Part shown: piece after piece, positions 29,101 through 35,094 of the stretch
Numbering within the stretch: position 1 is the stretch's first letter
Layout: each line of letters starts with the position of its first letter
From: Deltaproteobacteria bacterium
GTDB taxonomy: Bacteria > Myxococcota_A > Polyangia > Nannocystales > Nannocystaceae
DNA length: 64,000 bases
Direction: 5' to 3'
NCBI GenBank assembly: GCA_016709225.1
Contig: JADJEE010000001.1
Span: forward strand, 1,550,001-1,614,000
The notes under the pieces: generated by a model
Databases searched by the model: none
Told to the model about the DNA's origin: nothing
What the model saw: only the letters and a program-made list of their open reading frames with translations
Position numbers and translations under genes: made by a program

Positions 29101-30753
29101 GGGCTGGCCGAGCGGACCCTGGCACAGCTTGGCCACGCGACGGTACAGCGCGACGCGGGGCTCGGTCGCGGCCAGGCGATCGGCGGCGCTCTGCAGCACC
29201 TCGACCAGATCGTCCAGCCGGCCCTGCGCTTCGTACAGCTCGTGCAATCGATCCCACGCGCCGTCGGCCACGAACGCATCGCGGAGCCGCCGCAGCGCCC
29301 GCTCGTGTCCGGGCTCGAGGCGCAGCAGCTCGGACCACACCGGCACCGCGTCGACGCGGCTCTGCAGACGGTCGCTGTAGATGCTGCCGAGCGTGGCCAA
29401 GAGCGCGGGCGCGGCCTCGACCGGCGCACCCGCGAGCTGGCGATGCAACACCTCGGCGGCGTCGTTCCAGCGCGACTCGCGTTCGTACAGTCGCAGCAGA
29501 CCCGCCAGCGCGGTCGGCTCATCGCCGTGGTGCTCGAGCACCTCGCCCCACGCGGCGATCGCCTCGCGGCGGTCACCGAGTCGCTCCTCGGCGAGGTGTG
29601 CGAGCTCGAGGCGCAGCGCGAGCGCGGCCTCACCCTCGCGCTCGTCGAGTTCCTGCCGACGCAGCGCGATGAGGGCCCGGAAATCGCGCCGCTGCTCGTG
29701 GATGCGCGCCAGCAGGCCGCGCGCGCCCTGGTCGCGCGGCGACAGCTGCAGCAGCGTCTGCAGCGGCTCGAGGGCGCGCTGGGGATTGCCCAGCTGCTCG
29801 AGCCAGATCTCGGCGACCTTGCGCAGCAGCTCGATCTGCCGCGGCTCGTCGCCGGCGTCCTTGGCCGCCGCGATGCGCCGCTGGTAGACCCCGAGCAGGT
29901 CATTGTTGCGACCCGCCTTCGCGTAGGTCTGCGCGAGCGCATCGAGGCTGGCCTCATGCCACGGATCGACGTCGAGAATGCGCTGCAGGGTCGCCAGCGC
30001 CATGGTGTCGAGCTTGAGGCGGTCGCGGTACTGCGCGGCGATCTCGAGCAGCTTGTCGATGCGCGCGGCGTCGGCGGTGGCACCCTCGCCGAGGCGCTCG
30101 CTCTCTTCCTTGAGCAGCTCGACCAACGCGGTCCACTTGCCGCTGTCACGGTAGAGCCGCTCGAGCGCGGCCGAGGCCCGCGGATCGTAGCCGTCCTCGC
30201 GCAGCACCGAGCGCCAGGTCTCGATCGCGCGATCGATCCCGCCCGGCTGCGACTCGGCCAGCGCCGAGACCTCCTGCGCCAGCGCGAAGCGGGCCTCGGG
30301 GTCCTTGCTGGCCCGCCGGGCCTGCACGAGCACCTGGATCAGCTGTGCCACGCCCGACTCGCCGGCGAACTGCTCGCGATAGAACGCCAACACCTCGGTG
30401 TGGGCCGGCTCAGAGCGACGCACGCGACGGAAGTACGGCTCGGCGAGCGCGGGCTGCCCGGAGCGTCGCCACAGCAACGCGCCGGCGACCAGCGCGACGT
30501 CGTTGCCCGCGTCGTCGCGGGGGGCTCGGGCCGCGATCGCCTTGGCGGTGTCCTGCAGCTCGGTGGTGTCGACGCCGTCGACGATCATGCGACCGAGCAG
30601 TCGCGCGGCCGCGAGCCCCGACGCGGGCTCGTCCTTCATCGCGATGCGGGCGGCGGCGAGGTCGTGATCGGCGACCGCGGCCGCGAGCGCCTCGCGGGTG
30701 GTGTCGTCATCGGCACGGAGGTGATCCAGCAGGGCAGCGCGCGCGTCGGCCAT
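20107..30753 (-). CDS. giant TPR protein (3548 residues)
   Basis: A 10.6-kb gene for a cytoplasmic protein without signal peptide or membrane helix. Nearly the whole length is built from a helical super-repeat of about 100-110 residues. Each unit holds an arginine/leucine helix ending in a tag such as EEQLGDLDAA, EDRLGDPIDA or RDKLSKPDDA, then AxxxYxxxLxLxPxxxxAL and a LxxLYxxxGRWxxL helix pair; roughly 35 units can be counted by eye. This is tetratricopeptide-type scaffolding. No catalytic domain is apparent at either end. It lies downstream of the trmH-family gene, 185 bp away, and converges on the FHA regulator with 42 bp between stops. Target unknown. Confidence 0.9.
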   Translation of the reverse strand: MADARAALLDHLRADDDTTREALAAAVADHDLAAARIAMKDEPASGLAAARLLGRMIVDGVDTTELQDTAKAIAARAPRDDAGNDVALVAGALLWRRSGQPALAEPYFRRVRRSEPAHTEVLAFYREQFAGESGVAQLIQVLVQARRASKDPEARFALAQEVSALAESQPGGIDRAIETWRSVLREDGYDPRASAALERLYRDSGKWTALVELLKEESERLGEGATADAARIDKLLEIAAQYRDRLKLDTMALATLQRILDVDPWHEASLDALAQTYAKAGRNNDLLGVYQRRIAAAKDAGDEPRQIELLRKVAEIWLEQLGNPQRALEPLQTLLQLSPRDQGARGLLARIHEQRRDFRALIALRRQELDEREGEAALALRLELAHLAEERLGDRREAIAAWGEVLEHHGDEPTALAGLLRLYERESRWNDAAEVLHRQLAGAPVEAAPALLATLGSIYSDRLQSRVDAVPVWSELLRLEPGHERALRRLRDAFVADGAWDRLHELYEAQGRLDDLVEVLQSAADRLAATEPRVALYRRVAKLCQGPLGQPERAVRALERTLAIQPDNIEVARELVPIYREQRNWARLLGTYEVLLGAASDDDERLALVESLRQVAHDKLASPTLTLQWAAEAYRLRPTDATLRSGLEAAAERADGWDELSRIFEQRIADAAVADDERLVLLDKLAVIARDKLSKPDDAQRYYRRIIALDPHDTAAIGALESIYTATHRWDDLAEVYRRRLEVEPAGEGRLPTLRQLARLQEEQLGDLDAAVSTYRDILAIAAQDAAALESLARIHRNRGQWSSLAEVLQQQLAHEGGRAVPLMFELAEIHATRLADPAAATAGFLAVLELEPEHRGAVAALEQLRTADPTSALAIMRGLLPYYRRVEDRPREAEAMEIIVAAETDPEVRHGLLEQLAGIYEKMPERRVDALRIRGELFRIDPREWNTRQVLARLGNDLGRPQDVAAAYADVLAALAAEAEAAESEGRTLPRERATLRRDMLLEYAAMLRDKLQRPADAEAAYGEVLDADETHQGAYEAKETLLRARGADAELRELYRRRADVSFNPREQKDLLSRIIDLSRHRLADPARAIATAEELLDLIPDDVPTIELLAEMYEHSTERGDRIKLEETLGRWAELERDSARARALQVRRATLRMQDLGDAFGATDLLGQVLGEDPDDERARGLLEELLGVAEVQLQAAALLEPVYVRRRDHAGRIRVLSVRREHAEQQGSLDQAITQLVEIARVREHDLADAGGAFATLREAYAMDVRRADTRAEVERLGLSLSRPLELVETWRQALAQAGGDRALAIDLTRRLAELADGKLHDAEAARAAWSDLLALEPDDVALAKRAVEALCRLHLEAGDGPALVEAKRALLRFSSDTATHVAVRLEIAEIQEQLGDRVGAAITYSEVLDLQPGNLPGLDALERLFLEEQEWERLCEVLEHRVGVITEVKTRAQIFRQIGEIQRDQLQDQQRALWAFQSILDLKPGREENIFALSALVAINERLERWADVDDGLRRLITLADSDPVRVELLTRTAVVVGQRLGRGQDALDLLKRVLDLSPTHAAARREVTRYLEVDDTRERAIRILLPLYEAEQNWPELLALEELQARKQPSGRRRLAALLRVAKTQQERIGDPDRAFAVLCEAMAEAADQPELTEILAKVEALGAEAARAQGLLDAYAATVDHILEAELQQRVLRSMGQVALDRLGKLDEARSAYERVLALAPGDAEAADALERIYLHQGEHESLANLLAARADRASDVELRDRYLVRAAELTRVQLERPEDAIALYERLSAGGLAAPEVQAALEPLYEAAGRWRELAAHLGRKLAGQSGRAAVDTHLRLGRLLGEKLDDAEAGIRHLSTALRLDPEHARATAELGRYLEDPSMRGRVAEMLEPVFAAVADWPRLIQVQEIRLAEAQDDAARSKLLLRIAQIEEEQLEDLDRAFESYTRLFREQPENRYVRDQLARLAGVLGETPRYAELLTGHVDEHRDDDGDDTLAIVREAAELWAGTLRQPLRAVPLLQRLFDARPEQGHVFGQLEVALTQGEAWRDLADLYWREVDRNPLEERQLELLRKLATLAQELLEDPAEAARAYQRMLEIRPDYELGRSRLEQILGDTGRHAELLDALRDRIARTPDAEDRNRVALRIAQLQDGPLDDGDGAVDTLENMLAEVPGDRDAVAMLERVAQVRSATRPRVLAILRPIYEQAGNTRRLVEIDEWQLAHTADPHARHELYFELAALQQRSQDTHDAALGALLRALAEPGPSESLVRLDAEARRLAAALEQESRLADALVAAAGAEALAADPDRRVSLLVWAARLRNGLAEPAAAIEQLRAALELDPEEPEALALLDVTSTQTGDHVGLVDVLARRVALATDDHERISLLRRRALLQDDTLERSDDALASWVSLLELAPGDREALGRLARTYARSGRTAELIDVIERQVEVADVGVERRALRLELAALHRGRGDRSAEIDVLQALLGETGDDVEALALLGEALLAESRHGEAVDVLERRAELARSEAERAALLLDVARLQAGPIGDVPAALSAYEQVFALLPASNGALVDVAAIAATEAHHDAAAALVIPRLEAAARWTELAVVRTHRVEFAHDPAEKAEALRALARLRLERLEDPHGALAATVAQLDVVDDDALPEVLEHGGRLAVQLGAGSEHVDMLQAKAAEAGRSASVVAAMSIYAAQLCEEILGEAGRALTLLMPLVEQGAASSAVCARTERLARKVGDGDALRRVLVETARQAAADGDRAAALVRLGDVLVGQGDRAGALEAFGDAFELQRGRDALGGLEQLFASSETPEPALLDALEAAYTANADTVGITRVVQSRLRGAEGSERARLLEQLATAHEQAGDGAGALATWGELLAIDPDSQTVADRVFALGRGALASHAGAMLVQAIAAGRGRGALPLQLALRTAAFQLETLHEPGVALQLADDLIAADPDRGDAIELGLQAARGAGRADALHRWLCRAAELEADPQRQAALWHEASNVAQSQLHDVPLALEALQRALDADEHDARGWQRLLGLLGEQDDVRALVDALGRRIVISPDGDERRALRLRLARVHVDRLDAPDDAVAVLEEAIADDPDDREALEELDVLLRRLGRWNDVRDNLERKLVAAEGGDRVLVLEQLARIAEDRLGDPIDAIERLQQLLTEQPGHAGAEVALERLLEKEERFAELSHLLSDRMDRAKSRGDLDGYRANASRLAELLAEHLGDAERAQEILDEMLELDPGYVPGLLALAAVYEARGDEGAMRITLQRAVDCKPQGSIGAQLHLRLAKAAGSDADARREHLRSAWALDPDNRVVADELLALARKEQRWSDVVELLAQIERGATDDAARRELALERIDLLLERLDAPDAALKALAPIYQQVQDDPEINRRIAGSLFAAERFDEAEGMYNWLLEMGRRGKRSKIIAGYLTRLAQIELRRENRERAREYLQEAYRVDTTNVETLMTLGAVHESEREWREALKIYRTMLLQNADQSGLLRRGDIYIGLARAHVMLSETPKAKAMLRRGLEEDAEHPELSRELAALGD

Positions 30754-30938
30754 GGCTCGTCGATCCTGGGCCGGGCGGGTCGCGGACCTGGGCGGTCCGC
30801 CGCACCGGCGTGGTTCATGGGGATTCGAATCCCTGCCCCGTCGACCGTGCGGGCCTTCGGGTAGGGGTCGAAAGCGTAATGGCGGCGGTGTTTCGGTTCA
30901 ACGGCTTTGGTGCTCGGGTCGCACCGGGGCGAACCTCG

Positions 30939-31652
30939 CTACCGCAGCGCCGCGAGCACGACCGCGGCCGCGGCCGAGACGTTGAGCGAAGCGATCGCGC
31001 CACTGCGCTCGATCGTCACCTGGAAGTCGCAGAGCTCGCGCGTCAGCCGACGCATGCCGTCGTGTTCGCCACCGAAGACGAGCACGAGGGCCTCTGGCAG
31101 GACCCCAGGGCGTGCGGCCTCGGCCAGCGGCTGCCCGCCCTCGGCGACCGTGCCGACGATCCACAGGCCTTCGTCCTTGCAATCCCGCAGCGCCCGGGCG
31201 AGGTTGCCGACCTCGGCCATCGCGAGGCGCTCGGTCGCGCCGGCCGACGCACGCACGGCGGCGGGCGAGAGCGGCGCGCTGCCATCCTTCGACCACAGCG
31301 CACCCGCGACCCCGAAGAACTCCGCGCTGCGGAGGATCGCGCCCTTGTTGTGGGGGTCGACCACACCGTCGAGCGCGACCAGGCGCGGGCGCGGCCGCGC
31401 CAGGGCGGCGGCCACGAGCTCGTCGAGCGCGACCACGGGCGGCGGATCGGCGAGCGCGACCATGCCCTTGGCAGGGCCGTCGTCGGCCAGCCGTGCGAGT
31501 CGCTGGGGATCGGCCAGCTCGATCGCGATGCCGGCCGCGCGCGCCTGCGCGACCACGGCCAGCTCCGCGCGCGCGGGCGCGACCAACAGTCGACGCACGC
31601 GCGCGGGCGCCATCGCGAGCAGCTCCGCGATCGCGCGCTCGCCCGCGACCAC
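30939..31652 (-). CDS. TrmH-family (SpoU) RNA 2'-O-methyltransferase
   Basis: A 237-residue SPOUT enzyme. A short substrate-binding N-terminus (GERAIAELLAMAPARVRRLL) precedes the knotted catalytic domain with motif 1 DPHNKGAILRSAEFFG, motif 2 LVFGGEHDGM and motif 3 SLNVSAAAAVVL. Layout is like RlmB, which methylates a guanosine in 23S rRNA, but tRNA-specific relatives share these motifs. Start is GTG 31652; the frame is open further upstream, overlapping the end of the LpoA-like gene. It sits between that gene and the giant TPR gene on one strand. Confidence 0.82.
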   Translation of the reverse strand: MVAGERAIAELLAMAPARVRRLLVAPARAELAVVAQARAAGIAIELADPQRLARLADDGPAKGMVALADPPPVVALDELVAAALARPRPRLVALDGVVDPHNKGAILRSAEFFGVAGALWSKDGSAPLSPAAVRASAGATERLAMAEVGNLARALRDCKDEGLWIVGTVAEGGQPLAEAARPGVLPEALVLVFGGEHDGMRRLTRELCDFQVTIERSGAIASLNVSAAAAVVLAALR

Positions 31653-31680
31653 GTGCGTGCCCGCGCCTGCGCCCGCGCGA

Positions 31681-33414
31681 TCACCCGGTCGGCGCGTCTT
31701 CGACAACGAGCTTGCCCCCCTGCACGCGTACGATGACGACCGGCTGCGCGCTGGCCTGCGCGCCGCCGTCGAGCGCCAGCGCGAGCGCGCGGAACACGAG
31801 CAGCGCGTGGTCCGGCGCCGGCTCGCCCTGTCGCCGGGCGTAGGCCTCGGCGAACGCCTGCCCCTCACCGCTGGCGGTCGCGGTCGGGGCCACGAACAGC
31901 CCACCCAGCACCTCGTGGCCGACGCTGGCCGCCGACTCGCTGATGCCCTCGGCGGTGGCGAGCACGAGCGGCCCGCCCTTGGCCCCCGGGCCCTTGCCGT
32001 CGCGGGCGAGCTGCCGCAGCAGCAGCTCGGTGCGCGCGATCTGATCGCCGATGACGATCGCGACCTTGGGCGACAGCGACCCGAGCAGAGGGTCGGTGGT
32101 CGGCGCGAAGCTGGTGGTCGTCTCGGCGTAGGTGAACGACTTCGGCTTCGCGAAGCCGACCTGCGTGGCGCGGTCGGCCGCCGCCGCGGTGACCCGTCGG
32201 CCGTAGCCGTTGTCGGGCACCAGCACCACCACGCGCTGGGCCCCGTGGCTGCGCGCGACGTCGATCAGCGCGGCCACGCGACGCTCGAGCGACGGCGCCG
32301 CGCCGCCGACCTCGGCGACCGGCTCGCCTGGGGTGACCAGGCGGGCGGCATCGCCGATGCGGGCCTTGGCCGCGCGCACGTTGGCGGCCCCCAACGGCCC
32401 GACGATCACGTTGGCCCCCGCAGCCACCAGCGCGGCCGCGCCCGCGGCGGCGCCATCGGCATCGCTGCCGGAGTCCTGCCACAGCACGTCGACCAGCCCG
32501 GGTGCACGCGCCGAGAGTTGATCGAGCGCGACCTCGGCCGCGGCCAGCTGGGTGTCGGCGAGCGCCGCGAGCGGGCCGGTGCGCGGCAGCAGCATGCCGA
32601 TGCGCAGCGGCTCGGCCCGGCAGCGCTCCACCCACGGCGGGACCTCGCCGGCGGGCGCGGTGCCGGCGAGCGCATCGAGGCACTGCCGCGCCGCACCGCG
32701 CTGGCTGCCCGCGCGCTCGGCCACCGCGGCGCGGCCGATCGAGGTCGCGAGCGCCCCGAGGCGACGCTCGGCGAACGCCGCCGCCGCGTCCTCGGTCTCG
32801 ATCATCGCGCGCCACTGCGCGTACTGGACCAGCGCCTCGGGGTGTCGTCCGGCGCGGTCGAGCCCGATCGCCTGCAATGCCGCGCGCTCGAGCGGCACCA
32901 CGACGCCCTCGCGGGCCAGCGCCGGCTCCTCGAGCAGCACCAGCCCGCGCGCCGGATCACCGCTGCGGATCATCGAGCGCACGCGCGACAGCGACAGCGC
33001 CGAGATCGCGTCGGGCGAGCCGTCGCCGGCCGCGGCCGCGGCCGCGAGGATCTGATCGGTCATCTGGATCGCTTCGGTGTCGTGGCCGAGCGCGTAGGCG
33101 TGGCGTGCACGGGCTTGGATCGCCCACATCCGCAGCTCGAGCGGCGGACCGGCGGCGAGCAGTCGGTCGGCCGCCGCGCGGACCTCGTCGGCCGCGGGAT
33201 CGCGCGCGAGCGCGTCCTGCAGCGCGCGCCAGTCGTCCGCGTAGGCCGGCGCGACCTCGGTGGGCCCGTTGCCGCGGAAGTCGCCCAGGTACACCGGCGT
33301 GGTGGTGCTGCCCTGGCCGTGCCCCGGTCGGCAGGCGAGCACGAGCGCAGCGGTGCCCCACGCAGCGACGAGGCGTCGCAGTCGGCGGCGGCGAAGAACA
33401 ACCAACACCCGCAT
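31681..33414 (-). CDS. LpoA-like lipoprotein with type 1 periplasmic-binding domain
   Basis: A 577-residue lipoprotein (basic n-region, then WGTAALVLAC). Residues 50-250 are alpha-helical and TPR-like; from about residue 265 (RIGMLLPRTGPLAALADTQL) a type 1 periplasmic binding protein fold runs to the end, with VIVGPLGAANVRAAKARIGD, RVVVLVPDNGYGRRV and a late strand VVIVRVQGGKL. This order matches LpoA-type activators of penicillin-binding proteins; ABC-transporter binding proteins share the second domain but not the first. No permease genes are nearby, favouring the LpoA reading. Start ATG 33414 directly precedes the leader. Confidence 0.65.
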   Translation of the reverse strand: MRVLVVLRRRRLRRLVAAWGTAALVLACRPGHGQGSTTTPVYLGDFRGNGPTEVAPAYADDWRALQDALARDPAADEVRAAADRLLAAGPPLELRMWAIQARARHAYALGHDTEAIQMTDQILAAAAAAGDGSPDAISALSLSRVRSMIRSGDPARGLVLLEEPALAREGVVVPLERAALQAIGLDRAGRHPEALVQYAQWRAMIETEDAAAAFAERRLGALATSIGRAAVAERAGSQRGAARQCLDALAGTAPAGEVPPWVERCRAEPLRIGMLLPRTGPLAALADTQLAAAEVALDQLSARAPGLVDVLWQDSGSDADGAAAGAAALVAAGANVIVGPLGAANVRAAKARIGDAARLVTPGEPVAEVGGAAPSLERRVAALIDVARSHGAQRVVVLVPDNGYGRRVTAAAADRATQVGFAKPKSFTYAETTTSFAPTTDPLLGSLSPKVAIVIGDQIARTELLLRQLARDGKGPGAKGGPLVLATAEGISESAASVGHEVLGGLFVAPTATASGEGQAFAEAYARRQGEPAPDHALLVFRALALALDGGAQASAQPVVIVRVQGGKLVVEDAPTG

Positions 33415-33517
33415 GGCCAGCCAGTTTAGGCGGTGCGGGCTCGGAGCACGAAAAGAACGGCGCGTCAGCGTGGGCCCCCGGGGTCGACCCCGTCGCCATG
33501 GTATATGAAGCACGACG

Positions 33518-34852
33518 ATGAGCGCACCCGACGAGCAGGACGCACCCGACGCAGGATTCGGCGAGGCGAGCCGCTACGCGGCGCACATCGACCGTGGTTG
33601 GGCGCTGCTCGACAAGGGCGAGCTCTCGGCCGCGCGCACCAGCGTCGCCCACGCGCAGGACGTACGACCCGACGAGCCCGACGCCGCGCTCCTGCTCGGC
33701 GCGATCGCCCTGGGTGAGGGCAACGCCAACGAGGCCCTGCGCTGCTACGAGCGGGCCATCGAGCTCGACCCCGAGTACCTCGAGCCGTACGCCGCGGCGG
33801 CCGCGGTGTGCCTCTACGACCTCGACGAGCCACTGCGTGGCCTGCGTTACGTCAGCGACGCGCTCGAGCTCGAGGAGCTCGCGCCGCTCGAGGCGCTCGA
33901 CCTCAACCTGCTGGCGGCCGAGTGCGAGCTCGCCAGCGACGACGTGATCGGCGCCCGCGATCGCCTGCGCGAGCTGGGTGGCATGGACGTGCTGCACCTG
34001 GCGCTCGAGCTGCGCAGCAGCGGCGCCGAGCCGGGTGGCGACGACGCGGCCTCGAAGCTCGGCGACGCCACCACCCGCGCCGCGGCGTGGGAGTTCCTCG
34101 CCTTTGATCCCGAGGGCGAGCCGCTCGAGGACGAGGAGCGGGCCGAGCGGGGCCAGCGGGCCATCGCGCTGGCGCTGCGCGCCGCGCAGCTGTGGATCGA
34201 CGCCGACTTGGTCGAGCCCGCGCGGACGCTGCTGCGCCGCGTCGTCGGATGGTTCCCGCGCGATGCCGAGGCGTGGAGCCTGCTGGCCGAGGTCGAGTTC
34301 CGCACCGGCGCGCCGCTCGAGGCCGCCCGCGCCGGGCTGCGCACGGTCGAGCTCGACGCCGAGGTGCCGCTGCCCGACTGGACCCCGTCGACCGCGGTCG
34401 TGCACCGACGCGTGGTCGGCACCATCAGCAGCTGCGGCGATCCCCTGCTGGCGAGCCTGATGGACGGCCCGGGCGCGCCGGCGATCCTCGTGCGCGACCT
34501 GCCGCCGTCGGAGCTCGTGCTCGAGGGCGTGAGCCCGCGGGTCACCGTCATCGCGACCGCCTCGCGCGGCGCCGACGGTCCCGGGGCCGAGCCGCCCGAG
34601 CTCACCGGGCTGGCGGTGTATCGCAAGAACATCGCCCGCCTCGTGCGCGACACCGAAGCGTTCGACGACGAGCTGCGGCTGTGCGTGCTCGAGGAGCTGG
34701 CTGGCTTCTTCGCGCTGCCGACCCGTGCGCGGCGCAACCTCGGCCTCGATCCCATCGAGGCGCCGATGCGCGCGCTGCCCGATCGCGCCGACGACACGCT
34801 CGTGGAGAGCAAGCCCCCGCGCCGCAAGGGGCCCCGCAAGCGCAAGGACTAG
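33518..34852 (+). CDS. TPR protein with degenerate zincin-like C-terminal domain
   Basis: A 444-residue protein. Residues 20-130 and 205-280 are TPR helices (for example NANEALRCYERAIELDPEYL). Residues 290-415 follow the pattern of the small bacterial zincin_1 metallopeptidases: an alpha/beta start, DGPGAPAILVRDLPPSELVL, ELTGLAVYRKNIARLVRDT and a terminal helix. The expected HExxH in that helix reads LEELAGFF (about 391-398), so both zinc histidines are lost and it is presumably a pseudoenzyme. The C-terminus is lysine/arginine-rich (PPRRKGPRKRKD). The stop codon lies inside the left arm of an inverted-repeat element. Divergent from the LpoA-like gene. Confidence 0.65.
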   Translation: MSAPDEQDAPDAGFGEASRYAAHIDRGWALLDKGELSAARTSVAHAQDVRPDEPDAALLLGAIALGEGNANEALRCYERAIELDPEYLEPYAAAAAVCLYDLDEPLRGLRYVSDALELEELAPLEALDLNLLAAECELASDDVIGARDRLRELGGMDVLHLALELRSSGAEPGGDDAASKLGDATTRAAAWEFLAFDPEGEPLEDEERAERGQRAIALALRAAQLWIDADLVEPARTLLRRVVGWFPRDAEAWSLLAEVEFRTGAPLEAARAGLRTVELDAEVPLPDWTPSTAVVHRRVVGTISSCGDPLLASLMDGPGAPAILVRDLPPSELVLEGVSPRVTVIATASRGADGPGAEPPELTGLAVYRKNIARLVRDTEAFDDELRLCVLEELAGFFALPTRARRNLGLDPIEAPMRALPDRADDTLVESKPPRRKGPRKRKD

Positions 34853-35016
34853 TCCCTCGACACAGGGATTGTGACGGGCCATGACACCGCCCTGACCGCG
34901 CCTCGCTGCGTTGCCGCACCTTGAAATACGCCCGGTATTCCGGCGGCACGGCGCCTTGCGGAGTCGCGGCCATGACGGCGTTCTGACCCATCACTATCCC
35001 TGTGTCGAGGGACTAG
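34849..35016. repeat. 168-bp inverted-repeat (MITE-like) element
   Basis: Perfect 21-bp terminal inverted repeats lie at 34849-34869 and 34996-35016. Pairing continues imperfectly inward for about 20 more bases, and the centre holds a further hairpin AATAC-gcccg-GTATT. The whole element could fold into one long stem. The left arm contains the stop codon of the upstream TPR gene. No transposase is encoded. It resembles a miniature inverted-repeat element or extragenic palindrome; multiple copies elsewhere would be expected. Confidence 0.8.
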
Positions 35017-35094
35017 CAGCTTCGACGGCGGAATGCGGGAACCATTGGCCCGCGGGAGCGAGCAACGCCGCGGGGCGAGGAACGAGACCGCGAC

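Noticed and set aside
30820..30833. GGGATTCGAATCCC, resembling a tRNA T-arm
   Set aside because: It is a perfect palindrome, one base too long for a T-arm, and no acceptor, D or anticodon arm can be built on either strand. Kept only as a palindrome in the 185-bp trmH-TPR gap.
22732..30864. 8.1-kb open frame (2710 codons) on the plus strand
   Set aside because: It is antisense to the giant TPR gene. The TPR frame has clear repeat structure; the antisense product is His/Arg/Gln/Leu-rich and unstructured, as expected from codon bias.
34602..34994. Minus-strand frame starting inside the inverted-repeat element
   Set aside because: Its first 40 codons are element sequence and the rest is antisense to the TPR-zincin gene; no support as a gene.
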